DNA of 64,000 bases from Maricaulis maris (GTDB taxonomy: Bacteria; Pseudomonadota; Alphaproteobacteria; Caulobacterales; Maricaulaceae): assembly GCF_003634045.1 (NCBI RefSeq), contig NZ_RBIM01000001.1, forward strand, positions 186,001 through 250,000. Reading direction: 5' to 3'. Numbering within the stretch: position 1 is the first letter of the stretch; each line of letters opens with the position of its first letter. The notes beneath the pieces are model-generated. The model made no database searches. It saw only the letters and a list, made by a program, of their open reading frames with translations, and was not told the origin of the DNA. Positions 46,452 to 54,759 of this stretch are shown in pieces. A program made the translations under genes and the position numbers.

Positions 46452-46988
46452 ATGGTATCGTGCATGTTGAACAGGTGGACACAGCCCATGTTTTCCGGGC
46501 GAAAAACGGCCGACAAGCTCCGCGAGGAAATCCGCAGCGCCGATTCTGCTGTGGGTGAAACCATGAGCGCGCTGGCGGCTGACAAGATCGAGGCGGCCCG
46601 CCGCGCCCTGTCGCATGCGCCCAAGACGCATTTCGCCGACATGGGCTGGAAAGTCGGTCTGGCCGGCGCGATGATCGAGCTGAAGGCCGGCAAGCGCAAA
46701 CAGGGTCTGCAAAAGCTGATCACTGTGTGCTCGCGTCTCGACGACACATCCCTGTCCCGCGACGACAAGAACTATCTGCGTCTTTATGCGCTTTATCGCG
46801 GCAGCGAGGCGTCGAAAGATGGTCGGGCGCCGGTCGAGTTGCGTGAACTGGTCGAGGATTTCCGTTTCGACCACACCCTGGTCACGCCCTTGTTGCGCAA
46901 GGACTTTCCGCTCAAAACCCTCGACGATGCCGAGGTCGCGCCGCCGCCACCTCCCCCGCCACCGCCTGTGCACAGCAACAGCCACTGA
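46452..46988 (+). CDS. Unknown protein with poly-proline tail in the Tad operon
   Basis: Not recognised. Up to 178 aa, mostly helical, with tetratricopeptide-like spacing (SALAADKIEAARRALSHAP, then KVGLAGAMIELKAGKRKQGLQKLI). It ends in a run of nine prolines followed by VHSNSH. There is no signal peptide or membrane helix, so it should be cytoplasmic. ATGs at 46464 and 46488 are alternative starts; the last follows AGGTGG by 9 nt. It lies 26 nt after tadC and is probably in the same operon. The proline run would need EF-P for smooth translation. Confidence 0.7.
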   Translation: MVSCMLNRWTQPMFSGRKTADKLREEIRSADSAVGETMSALAADKIEAARRALSHAPKTHFADMGWKVGLAGAMIELKAGKRKQGLQKLITVCSRLDDTSLSRDDKNYLRLYALYRGSEASKDGRAPVELRELVEDFRFDHTLVTPLLRKDFPLKTLDDAEVAPPPPPPPPPVHSNSH

Positions 46989-47070
46989 ATATTTGTATTC
47001 CGCGGATGATGTCGCGCGGGTTACAAAGAGGCCGGGGCGAGGCGATGATACAGGTGATCGGGATCATTAC

Positions 47071-47505
47071 ATGAAATTATCGCGTGACGTGGCGCTCTAT
47101 TGGGCAACGGTCCTGCTGTGCGGATATGGCGCTTTTACCTATGGGCGCTGGGGCGTGCTCGAGCTCTTGGTGCGCACCGGCACCTGGCCGAGTGATCGTT
47201 TCAGCTTTGACGCCTACGGCTATGTCGCCAGCATGTCGGTGCTTCAGGAAGCAGTCTTCCTGATCGCCCTGTTCGCGGCGTTGGTCGCATGGGTGATGCT
47301 GCTCATGCGGTCTCGCTGGTCGGCCTTTGCCTATGGGGCATTCTTCTTCGCCTCCATGGTCGACTGGCTGCTGCTGGTCGGCAACCCGTTCATCGGCATG
47401 GAAATGAATGGCTATTTCGGGATCACGGTGAACCTGATCGCGCTCTCGGCGATCATTCTCATCACGTCGATGGGTCTGTTGAATGGACGTCCGGCGCGAC
47501 GCTAA
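47071..47505 (+). CDS. Hypothetical four-helix membrane protein
   Basis: Not recognised. The 144-aa product has four clear hydrophobic helices (ALYWATVLLCGYGAF, AVFLIALFAALVAWVMLLM, AYGAFFFASMVDWLLLVG, ITVNLIALSAIILITSMG). The ATG at 47071 is the first that keeps a short basic N-terminus; the ribosome site is weak. Its stop overlaps the convergent tadD stop within CTAA at 47502-47505. A link to the pilus is by position only. Confidence 0.65.
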   Translation: MKLSRDVALYWATVLLCGYGAFTYGRWGVLELLVRTGTWPSDRFSFDAYGYVASMSVLQEAVFLIALFAALVAWVMLLMRSRWSAFAYGAFFFASMVDWLLLVGNPFIGMEMNGYFGITVNLIALSAIILITSMGLLNGRPARR

Positions 47506-48296
47506 TTCTCGCGCACCGCGTCATAGCGGCGGTTGGTGGTCAGCATGGCGCGGATATAGGCCATGTTGGCTTCCGCCATTTGCGGCGAGACATCGACGCG
47601 GGCCAATTCCTCGGCTTCGGTAAACCGGCCTTGCAGGGCGATCACCAGCGCCAGGTTCTGGCGCACGGTGGCGTCGGCACCCGGACGCACCATGGCTTCC
47701 CGCAGCATGCGTTCGGCCGTGTCGGGTTCGCCGGCGGTGACGTAGGACATTGCGAGATTGGACAGGATGGCCGGTTCACCGGGCGACAGGGTCAGCGCCT
47801 GGCGGAAGGCGCCCCGCGCGGCTTCGCTCTGGCCGGCCTGTTCGAGGGCGACCCCGAGGGCATTGTGGATTTGCCAGCGCGTGCTGTCGATCTGGCTGGC
47901 GCGGCGCAGTGATTCGATGCCGGCGACGCCGCGACCGGCGGCGGCCAGCGCGCTGCCATGGGCCAGCAGAAGATCGGCATTGTCCGGATAGAGGGCCAGC
48001 GTTTGCCGCGCGACTTCGCTGGCGCGCTGGTGATTGCCGAGCTGACGCAGGGTGCGCGACAATTCCAGCGCGGCTTCCAGGTCCGACGGGTTGAGGTCGA
48101 AGGCTTCGGCCCAGAAGGCGGCCTGGGTCAGCATGTCTTGGCTGCGCACGGCCTGACGCTCGCTGGCCGAGGCCGGCACGATCGTGTTGGCGTTCATCGT
48201 GTCGATGACAGCCTGTTCCTGCTCGGTCGGTGCCGTGGTCGCGCAGGCCGCGAGCAGGAGGGCGCCGAGCGGGGCGAGGGCGATGAGTTTGCGCAT
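47502..48296 (-). CDS. tadD: TPR lipoprotein TadD
   Basis: Outer-membrane lipoprotein of 264 aa needed for secretin function in Tad systems. The lipobox Cys18 is in LGALLLAAC. At least four tetratricopeptide repeats follow, such as LAHGSALAAAGRGVAGIESLRRA and IHNALGVALEQAGQSEAARGAF. The ATG at 48296 fits the lipoprotein signal; the frame stays open far upstream only as a shadow of the aminopeptidase gene on the other strand. It is separated from the main operon by orientation, unlike in many tad loci. Confidence 0.87.
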   Translation of the reverse strand: MRKLIALAPLGALLLAACATTAPTEQEQAVIDTMNANTIVPASASERQAVRSQDMLTQAAFWAEAFDLNPSDLEAALELSRTLRQLGNHQRASEVARQTLALYPDNADLLLAHGSALAAAGRGVAGIESLRRASQIDSTRWQIHNALGVALEQAGQSEAARGAFRQALTLSPGEPAILSNLAMSYVTAGEPDTAERMLREAMVRPGADATVRQNLALVIALQGRFTEAEELARVDVSPQMAEANMAYIRAMLTTNRRYDAVREN

Positions 48297-48422
48297 GGTC
48301 AGAACCGGGCCACTGTTAAGCATGACTTGAATCTGCGCTGCGCCGGTCAAGAATGGGTTAATCCGCCCGCTCACTCCGGACCGGCAACAGGATTCCCGCC
48401 CGGAGCCATGAAAGGAACACCC

Positions 48423-49787
48423 ATGACCGCCCTCATCGCAACCGCTTCGGATGCCCGGATTCTGCGCCTCGTCGATGAGGCCGGTGCCGAGGCGGCGATC
48501 GCAGCCCTGGCGCCGGAACACCGCAGCCTGGCAGCCGGTTTCAAGGGCAAGCCGGGTCAGATCGCACTGCTGCCGGATGCGGCCGAGGCCGGGGCCTTGT
48601 TCGGGACCGGCAAGGGCAAGGACGCGTTTGTGCTTGGCGCCGCGCCGCTCACCCTGCCGGAAGGCAATTGGCAACTGGAGAGCCTGCCCGCAGGCTGGGA
48701 CGCGACGCTGGCCGCCACGGCCTGGGCGCTGGGCAGCTACATGTTCACGACCTACAAGCCGGCGCCGCGCGCGGCGGCATGTCTGGTGGCGCCGGAGGGG
48801 GCCGATCTCGACGAGGCGAAGGCCGTCGCCGAGGCGGTGCACCTGACCCGTGATCTCGTCAACACGCCGGCCGACCGGATGGGGCCGGAGGGTCTGGAGG
48901 CGGCTTTCCGAGCGCTCGCAAACCAGTTCGGGGCGACGGTCCGGGTGACACGCGGCGATGATCTCCTGTCGCAGAATTATCCGATGATCCATGCCGTCGG
49001 TCGCGCTGCCGGTGAAGCGCCGCGTCTGCTTGAGCTGGAATGGGGCGATGACAGCCATCCGCGCCTGGCGCTGGTCGGCAAGGGCGTGACCTTTGATACC
49101 GGCGGTCTCGATCTCAAGGCAGCGCAATTCATGCGCCTGATGAAAAAGGACATGGGCGGCGCGGCCAACGCGATGGGGCTGGCCCGTATCGTGATGGCGC
49201 GCAATCTGCCGGTTCGCCTGCACCTGCTTGTTCCGGCCGTCGAGAATGCAGTCGGGGCAGGGGCGTTTAGGCCCGGGGACATCATCGACTCGCGCAAGGG
49301 GCTGACGGTCGAGATCGACAATACCGACGCCGAGGGCCGTCTGGTGCTGGGTGACGCCCTGACCCGTGCCACCGAGGAGAATGTCGACCTGCTGATTGAT
49401 TTCGCGACGCTGACCGGCGCCGCCCGGGTCGCGCTGGGCCCGGAAGTGGCGCCGTTCTACACCGATGACGACGCGCTTGCGGCGGATCTCGCGAAAAGCG
49501 CCGGCTCGGTCGCCGACCCCTTGTGGCGCATGCCCTTGTGGGACGGGTATGAGGGCGAAATGGACGGCGAGATCTCGGACCTGGTCAACAGTGCCGCAAC
49601 GCCGATGGCCGGCTCGATCACCGCCGCGCTCTTCCTGCGCCGCTTTGTCGGCACGGCGCGCTGGGTGCATTTCGACATTTTCGCCTGGAACCCCAAGCCT
49701 CGCCCCGGCCGGCCCAAGGGCGGCGACATGCACGCAGCGCGCGCCGTTTACCAAATGCTCAAGGAGCGGTTCCAGAATAAGGGCTGA
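48423..49787 (+). CDS. Leucyl aminopeptidase family (M17) protein
   Basis: Zinc/manganese-dependent cytoplasmic aminopeptidase of 454 aa. Metal and catalytic residues lie in LVGKGVTFDTGGLDLK, the MKKDMGGAANAMGLA loop and the M17 hallmark NTDAEGRLVLGDAL. The N-terminal domain is shorter and more diverged than in PepA. The ATG at 48423 follows AAAGGA by 7 nt. It lies 126 nt from the divergent tadD start. Confidence 0.92.
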   Translation: MTALIATASDARILRLVDEAGAEAAIAALAPEHRSLAAGFKGKPGQIALLPDAAEAGALFGTGKGKDAFVLGAAPLTLPEGNWQLESLPAGWDATLAATAWALGSYMFTTYKPAPRAAACLVAPEGADLDEAKAVAEAVHLTRDLVNTPADRMGPEGLEAAFRALANQFGATVRVTRGDDLLSQNYPMIHAVGRAAGEAPRLLELEWGDDSHPRLALVGKGVTFDTGGLDLKAAQFMRLMKKDMGGAANAMGLARIVMARNLPVRLHLLVPAVENAVGAGAFRPGDIIDSRKGLTVEIDNTDAEGRLVLGDALTRATEENVDLLIDFATLTGAARVALGPEVAPFYTDDDALAADLAKSAGSVADPLWRMPLWDGYEGEMDGEISDLVNSAATPMAGSITAALFLRRFVGTARWVHFDIFAWNPKPRPGRPKGGDMHAARAVYQMLKERFQNKG

Positions 49788-49819
49788 TCAAACCGGTCGG
49801 ACGAGTTCTGGAGTTGGCC

Positions 49820-50221
49820 ATGCCGTCACAGGCGATGACATCGCTTGAGATGATGCGACGCGTGTCGGCGGACGCGGTGCGAGGCGCCGCGGCCGATTTG
49901 ACGGCGCGTCAATTTGCGCTGCTCCTGGCGATCTTCATGAAACCCGGCCCGCATGCGATCCGCGACCTTGCGCGCCAGCTCGACCTGCCCAAGCCCGCCG
50001 TGACGCGGGCGCTCGACGTGCTGGAACGCCAGGGCTTTGTCCGGCGCAAGCGCGACCGCGCCGACAAGCGCGACGTGTCGGTGCATCGCACTGTAAAGGG
50101 AGCGGTTTTCCTGTACGATTACGGCGAAGCCGTTGCCCATCGTGCCGAGGAAACCCGTCAATGTCCCAGCTGGATCCCCGTGTCACCGCCGCCCGCGCCG
50201 ACCTCGCATCCTCTGAACTGA
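49820..50221 (+). CDS. MarR-like winged-helix regulator
   Basis: Small regulator of 133 aa. The helix-turn-helix reads GPHAIRDLARQLDLPKPAVTRALDVLERQGFVRRKRDRADKRDVSVHRTVKG, close to MarR proteins but with a very short C-terminal part. The ATG at 49820 has GGAG 6 nt upstream. The last 61 bases overlap the start of the next gene in another frame, and the corresponding tail (CPSWIPVSPPPAPTS) looks unconserved, as if shaped by the overlap. It may regulate the coupled hydrolase. Confidence 0.83.
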   Translation: MPSQAMTSLEMMRRVSADAVRGAAADLTARQFALLLAIFMKPGPHAIRDLARQLDLPKPAVTRALDVLERQGFVRRKRDRADKRDVSVHRTVKGAVFLYDYGEAVAHRAEETRQCPSWIPVSPPPAPTSHPLN

Positions 50222-51012
50222 AGGGGCGTGTCGATGCGGAGCGCTTTGTCGATCCCGTCGATCATCAAGTCATCATCCCCGCTGCGCCGATCCGCCAGGC
50301 ACCGGAACATGCTGCCGCCATGGACGACCAGCTCCTGGCAGGTGAGGTCTTTGCAGTGCTTGAAGCCCGCGATGGATGGGCCTGGGGACAGTCGCGGGCT
50401 GATGGTTATGTCGGCTGGGTGGACATGGCGGGCCTGTCCGCGACGATTCATCCGGTTGATCACAAAGTGTCCGTCCTGCGGAGCTATGCCTTCTCCGAAC
50501 CCAGCATCAAGACGGCACCAAACCATCTGCTCAGTCTCAATGCGTGTTTTGCAGCGGGGCGTCGTGAGGGGCGTTTTGTCGAGGCGGTCGGCCTCGGTTG
50601 GGTGATCGCCGCCCATAGCGCGCCATTGGATGAGACCGCGTCCGACTTTGTTGCCGTCGCCGAGGCCTTTCTCGGGGCGCCCTATCTGTGGGGCGGCAAG
50701 GAGAGCCTGGGTCTGGATTGCTCCGGCCTGGTGCAGATGGCGCTGCAGGCGGCCGGTCAGGATATGCCGCGCGATACCGACCAGCAGGAGGCTGTGCTCA
50801 AGGCGCTATGGCGGGACGTGACCGGAGAGCCGGAGCGGCAGCGCGGCGATGTGGTGTTCTGGCCCGGTCATGTCGGCATCATGACTGACAGCGAACACCT
50901 GCTGCACGCCAACGCGTCGAGCATGGATGTAACGCTGGAGCCCTTCCTTGAGGCCGAGGCGCGCATTCGCGCGGCCGAAAATCCGGTGCGGGCGATCTAC
51001 CGTCCGGCCTGA
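50161..51012 (+). CDS. NlpC/P60-family cell-wall hydrolase
   Basis: Peptidoglycan endopeptidase-like protein of 283 aa. Two SH3-like segments lie in the first 150 residues (QLLAGEVFAVLEARDGWAWGQ, DGYVGWVDMAGL). The NlpC/P60 domain follows with nucleophile Cys187 in LDCSGLVQ and His237 in GHVGIM. No signal peptide is visible, as in several alphaproteobacterial relatives annotated as dipeptidyl-peptidase VI-like enzymes that act on cytoplasmic murein peptides. GAGGA lies about 8 nt before the start. Confidence 0.88.
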   Translation: MSQLDPRVTAARADLASSELKGRVDAERFVDPVDHQVIIPAAPIRQAPEHAAAMDDQLLAGEVFAVLEARDGWAWGQSRADGYVGWVDMAGLSATIHPVDHKVSVLRSYAFSEPSIKTAPNHLLSLNACFAAGRREGRFVEAVGLGWVIAAHSAPLDETASDFVAVAEAFLGAPYLWGGKESLGLDCSGLVQMALQAAGQDMPRDTDQQEAVLKALWRDVTGEPERQRGDVVFWPGHVGIMTDSEHLLHANASSMDVTLEPFLEAEARIRAAENPVRAIYRPA

Positions 51013-51034
51013 TCCAGCGTCAATTTCAAGCAAG

Positions 51035-51064
51035 AAAAAACCCCGGACGATCCGCCCGGGGTTT
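51035..51064. terminator. Bidirectional terminator between NlpC and cytochrome c genes
   Basis: A 9-bp perfect stem (51038-51046 with 51056-51064) with a 9-nt loop lies between the convergent genes. On the minus strand it is followed by TTTTTT, a strong tract for the cytochrome gene; on the plus strand only three T follow. Confidence 0.85.
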
Positions 51065-51088
51065 GATCAATTGGCGATGCGGCCAAGC

Positions 51089-51784
51089 CTAGTTCTGACC
51101 GTCTTCGGTCGTTTGCGGCTCTTCCGTCGCGTCAACGGTTTGTGCAACGTCATCGACCATGTCCTCGGCCGCATCCGTCGCGGTTGCCATGGCGTCATCG
51201 ACGGCTTCGGCAGGCGCTGTGTCGGCCAGCGGCGCCGGCAGCGGCATCGGATTGTTCGACAGTGAGCGCAGATAGGCGATCAACTCGAGGCGGGTGTCAT
51301 CATTGCCCAGGCCGCGGAAGGACATCGCCGTGCCCGAAGCATAGGCCGACGGGTTCTCGATGAAGGCGTCGAGCGCTTCATAAGTCCAGGTGCCGTCCAG
51401 GCTCTCGAGCGCGCCGGAATAGCTGAAGCCGTCATGCCCTGCGATGTCGGCACCGACAATGCCCCAGAGATTGGGGCCGACGCCATTGCCGCCGCCTTCA
51501 TTGAAGGTGTGGCAGGCAGCACAGCGACGGGCAGCGCGCTCGCCGGCACCGATATCGGCAGCCGCGAGGACGAGGCCGTAATCGGTCGGGCCTTCTTCGA
51601 CCACTTCCGTGCTGGGGCCGGAGCCGATGGCAGCCCAGTCCACCGGATAGGCGGTATTCTCAGCGGTCAGTTCGTGCGCGGCATGCGACGGAACCAGAAG
51701 GTGACCCAGCTCGGTAATGGCCAGGACCCCCAGTACTGTTGCCAGCACGACGCCGGCAACCTTGTTCCAGAAGAGTTCGCCCAT
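51089..51784 (-). CDS. Membrane-anchored cytochrome c
   Basis: Class I cytochrome c of 231 aa. One N-terminal membrane anchor (KVAGVVLATVLGVLAITEL), heme-binding CAACH in RRCAACHTF, VGPNLWGIVG, and a likely axial methionine in GTAMSFRGL. It resembles CycM-type cytochromes that link the bc1 complex to a terminal oxidase. The acidic, Ala/Asp/Thr-rich C-terminal tail of about 45 residues is unusual. The ATG at 51784 has a GGGGG stretch upstream; an ATG at 51802 would add six residues. Confidence 0.9.
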   Translation of the reverse strand: MGELFWNKVAGVVLATVLGVLAITELGHLLVPSHAAHELTAENTAYPVDWAAIGSGPSTEVVEEGPTDYGLVLAAADIGAGERAARRCAACHTFNEGGGNGVGPNLWGIVGADIAGHDGFSYSGALESLDGTWTYEALDAFIENPSAYASGTAMSFRGLGNDDTRLELIAYLRSLSNNPMPLPAPLADTAPAEAVDDAMATATDAAEDMVDDVAQTVDATEEPQTTEDGQN

Positions 51785-52068
51785 GGACGCCCCCAAATTC
51801 ATTCAGGTTGAAAATCGAACCGTGTTTGGCACGCGCCGCGCCCTCAGGCAACACCGCAACGCGCTCATCTGCATGCGGTATCGCGCCGCACAGCGTGATC
51901 ACGACACGCCTGGTGTGCGCCGGATGCAACACTTTGCGCAGTCTGCATGTCGGCCTGCAGTTCGCCACGCATCCGCCTTGATCCGGACTCGATTGCTCAC
52001 CAGATAACGTCTGGCTGGGGGGCGCCAATGGCGTACAGCTAGAAAATACTAATCAAGGTTGATCCAAA

Positions 52069-52593
52069 ATGATCCGCACAGTGCTTGTCTCCTCCCTCTC
52101 CGTTCTTGCCCTCACCGCCGGTGCCTTGGCACAGGACGGTCAGATCCGCGTCGGCGGCGGCTATGAAGCCGCTGACTTCGACGGTGTTGATTTCGATACG
52201 GTTGTCGTGCGCGGCAGCTATGACTTCACCCGCTATCTGGGTGTCGAAGGCCAACTGAATATCGGCCTCGGCGATGAAAGCGTCACCGTTGGTGCCGTCA
52301 CCGGCGATGTCAGCCTCGACTATGTCGCTGGCGTGTTCGGCGTGGTCCGTCCCTTCTCCAACGAGAATGGCTCGGTCTTCCTGCGTGCCGGTTACACCAC
52401 GACGGAAGCCGAAGCCTCGGCCGCCGGCCTGAACTTCAATGCCGACGACCAGGCCTGGGCCTATGGCGTGGGTGGCGAATACTTCTTCGACGGCCGCAAC
52501 GGCGTCCGCGCTGACTACACCCGCTATGATTATGATGATGGTGGCGAAGCCGATTTCTACGGCATCTCCTACGTTCGTCGCATCGGCGGCTAA
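52069..52593 (+). CDS. Small outer-membrane beta-barrel protein
   Basis: Outer-membrane protein of 174 aa with a signal peptide ending TAGALAQ and an eight-stranded OmpA/OmpW-like barrel, ending in a typical SYVRRIGG. Repeated strand blocks such as GVEGQLNIGLGDESV are shared with the paralogue at 52766. The function is unknown; such proteins often serve as structural or porin-like barrels. It is flanked by its own terminator. Confidence 0.8.
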   Translation: MIRTVLVSSLSVLALTAGALAQDGQIRVGGGYEAADFDGVDFDTVVVRGSYDFTRYLGVEGQLNIGLGDESVTVGAVTGDVSLDYVAGVFGVVRPFSNENGSVFLRAGYTTTEAEASAAGLNFNADDQAWAYGVGGEYFFDGRNGVRADYTRYDYDDGGEADFYGISYVRRIGG

Positions 52594-52614
52594 GCCGTCT
52601 GCCTTCGGGCATTG

Positions 52615-52648
52615 AAAGGCCGCGGTGCTGCAGCGCCGCGGCCTTTTT
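52615..52648 (+). terminator. Intrinsic terminator after first barrel gene
   Basis: An 11-bp perfect stem (52615-52625 with 52636-52646), loop containing CTGCAG, and a T5 run ending at 52648, 22 nt after the stop codon. Confidence 0.92.
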
Positions 52649-52765
52649 CATTGCCGCAATGTCACAATATTGGCGCGATGTAACCTTGATGAACCCGTCA
52701 TTCAGCGCGCGCTCAGGCAGCGTCGCCTATTCCGAAGTCGAGGGACATTTGCGAGGAATATCACT

Positions 52766-53308
52766 ATGTTGCGTACAATTTCGGTGAGTGTGTTGGCCGT
52801 TTTGGCGATGGTCGGCACGGCCAGCGCCCAGGACGACGCGTTCACCCTGTCCGGCGGTTACAGCCAGATCCAGCTGGACGATTTCAAACTCGATGCTGTG
52901 ACCTTCCGGGCCGGCTATGACGTCAACGCCTATTTCGGTTTCGAAGGCCAGCTCGATATCGGCCTGGGTGATGACACGGTCGCGACTTGTCCGGCCGGCG
53001 CGGCGTGCCTTGTCGCTGATCCTTCCGTCGGACTGGATTATGGTGTCGGCCTGTTCGCGATCGGTCGCCTGCCGGTGGGCGAACGCTTCAGCCTCTTTGC
53101 GCGCGGTGGCTATGTGCACAACGAGTTTTCGACCAATTTCAGCTATACGGGCGGCATGGATGCCAACAGCTTCGCCTGGGGCGCCGGCGCCGAACTGGCG
53201 CTGACACAGGCCGGGTCATTGCGGTTTGACTACACACGGACTGACTATGACGGCTTTGGCAATGGCGATGCCTACAGCTTGGCCTATGTTCACCGCTTCG
53301 GCGGCTGA
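52766..53308 (+). CDS. Small outer-membrane beta-barrel protein, paralogue
   Basis: Outer-membrane protein of 180 aa. The ATG at 52766 has GCGAGGA 8 nt upstream and gives a signal peptide ending GTASAQ. It shares FGFEGQLDIGLGDDTV and the C-terminal AYVHRFGG pattern with the gene at 52069, so the two arose by tandem duplication. It contains two cysteines (ATCPAGAACLV) absent from the paralogue. Confidence 0.8.
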   Translation: MLRTISVSVLAVLAMVGTASAQDDAFTLSGGYSQIQLDDFKLDAVTFRAGYDVNAYFGFEGQLDIGLGDDTVATCPAGAACLVADPSVGLDYGVGLFAIGRLPVGERFSLFARGGYVHNEFSTNFSYTGGMDANSFAWGAGAELALTQAGSLRFDYTRTDYDGFGNGDAYSLAYVHRFGG

Positions 53309-53314
53309 CCGGAC

Positions 53315-53351
53315 CGGGGCCGTGCTTTCGGGCGCGGCCCCGCACCGTTTT
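53315..53351. terminator. Terminator between barrel gene and nudC
   Basis: An 11-bp stem with one G-T pair (53315-53325 with 53332-53342), loop TTTCGG, and TTTT a few bases later. It starts 6 nt after the barrel stop and can serve the convergent nudC as well. Confidence 0.75.
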
Positions 53352-53362
53352 GACGACGGGGT

Positions 53363-54310
53363 TCAGATGTCGCCGTCGGCCCACAATTCCGCAAGGCGGC
53401 GGGCGATGGCGATCGAGGGTGGCATGGCGGCGTCGGCGTGGGTGCCGGCCAGCATGGTGCGCACCTCGTCGCGGCTGAACCAGCGTGCCTGCTCCAGCTC
53501 GTGCGGGTCGATTGTCACATTGGCATCGGTCACCGGGGCGACAAGGCCGATCATCAAGGACGAGGCGAAGGGCCAGGGCTGACCCATGACATAGCGGACG
53601 CCGGCGATGTCGACCTTGATCCCGGCCTCTTCCTCAAGCTCGCGGGCGCAGGCCTCCTCCAGTGTTTCCGCCGGTTCGACGAAACCGGCGAGGGCCGACC
53701 AGATGCCCTCCGGCCACGAGGCCTGGCGCCCCAGAAGACAGCGCTCGCCATCGACCGCCAGCATGATCACCACCGGATCTACGCGCGGGAAGTGTTCGCT
53801 CCCGCAGGCGTCACACTGCCGCCGTCCGCCGCCGGACTTTGCCGTGGTGGCGCCTCCGCACGCAGCGCAGAAGCCGTGTCGGGCGTGCCAGGCGAGCAGG
53901 GCCTTGGCCTGGGCGTAGATGGCTGCCTCGTCATGGCTTAGGGCCATGGCGGCTTGGCGGGCCGGCGCGATCTCGGCATCCAGGGGCAGCTGGTCAGCCA
54001 TCGTGATCGCAGCGGCGAAACAGGGCGAGCCCTTGTAGTGGCCGAGAAACAGGCCCGTCGTCATATCAGCCAGTGACGCAATTTCGCTACGGCGGAACCA
54101 GAATAATCCGCCCTGGCCCTGCAGGACCGGATCGCCCTCGATGAGGCCCAGCCACCAGCCATCATCACCGCCGAGCAGTGCGGCCATGCCGGCCTCGTCG
54201 CGGCGTAGCTGGTCGCCGCGGTCGAGCGGAGAGCCGGCAAAGACCAGCGGGTCGCGGCCGGCCAGGATTGTGCGATCATTCATGGGCAGTATCCGAACAT
54301 GATGCGGCAA
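53363..54310 (-). CDS. nudC: NAD(H) pyrophosphatase / RNA decapping Nudix hydrolase
   Basis: Nudix enzyme of 315 aa that splits NADH and can remove NAD caps from RNA. The zinc site has CAACGG and CDACGSEHFPR. The Nudix box GFVEPAETLEEACARELEEEAG is complete, and the NudC-specific SQPWPF region appears as GQPWPFASSLMIG. ATGs at 54310 and 54283 are both possible starts. It is divergent from the small Fur-box gene. Confidence 0.93.
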   Translation of the reverse strand: MPHHVRILPMNDRTILAGRDPLVFAGSPLDRGDQLRRDEAGMAALLGGDDGWWLGLIEGDPVLQGQGGLFWFRRSEIASLADMTTGLFLGHYKGSPCFAAAITMADQLPLDAEIAPARQAAMALSHDEAAIYAQAKALLAWHARHGFCAACGGATTAKSGGGRRQCDACGSEHFPRVDPVVIMLAVDGERCLLGRQASWPEGIWSALAGFVEPAETLEEACARELEEEAGIKVDIAGVRYVMGQPWPFASSLMIGLVAPVTDANVTIDPHELEQARWFSRDEVRTMLAGTHADAAMPPSIAIARRLAELWADGDI

Positions 54311-54443
54311 CCATCCGGATCGTGGACAGCAATCTGTGTGCAGCCATAGATATGTTTGACCCGGCCTTCAACACGGTCCGTTCCGGGCATTGCCGGGTGC
54401 TGGCCAACTGCGGCGCGGCGCGGCGGCTGTCATCTTTCGACTT

Positions 54444-54467
54444 GATTATGAGAATGAGTCGCAATTA
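54444..54467. promoter_or_regulatory. Fur-like box upstream of small gene
   Basis: ATGAGAATGAGTCGCAA at 54448-54464, read on the other strand as TTGCGACTCATTCTCAT, resembles Fur boxes of alphaproteobacteria. It lies 24 nt before the start of the 74-aa gene, within its leader or promoter. Confidence 0.45.
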
Positions 54468-54490
54468 CTGTGTGTGCAGGAGGTGCCGAC

Positions 54491-54715
54491 ATGGCCTGTG
54501 ATTTTCCCGATGACCGCCCGCGCGCTGTGGCGGACCACGCCCAACGCGCCGTGCGTGACTGGCTGGAAACCCAGGCGCGGGTGACCGGCTATTGGCGCGA
54601 TGTGCTGCTCTCGTCCGGCGGCAGTCTCGCCCTGATCGAAGCGCTCGATGATCATGCCCGTTTCCTGGAGGCCGCCGCGCTTCGTGGTGAGGGGGATGTC
54701 CTGCAGACACAATGA
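54491..54715 (+). CDS. Small protein of unknown function
   Basis: Not recognised. A 74-aa soluble, acidic, mostly helical product. AGGAGG at 54478-54483, a consensus site 7 nt before the ATG, gives strong support for translation. There is no signal peptide, no membrane helix and only one cysteine (residue 3). A Fur-like box directly upstream suggests iron control. The next element downstream is the SRP RNA. Confidence 0.7.
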   Translation: MACDFPDDRPRAVADHAQRAVRDWLETQARVTGYWRDVLLSSGGSLALIEALDDHARFLEAAALRGEGDVLQTQ

Positions 54716-54759
54716 GACCACGCCTTGCACAGCCGCCTCAGGCACGCGATATAGGGGGC

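Noticed and set aside
48297-49754. Possible N-terminal extension of tadD through the aminopeptidase region
   Set aside because: The lipoprotein signal at the ATG at 48296 marks the true N-terminus; the extension is opposite the M17 gene.
51803-52068. Short frames between the cytochrome c and first barrel gene
   Set aside because: No ribosome sites and no protein-like composition; treated as the divergent promoter region.
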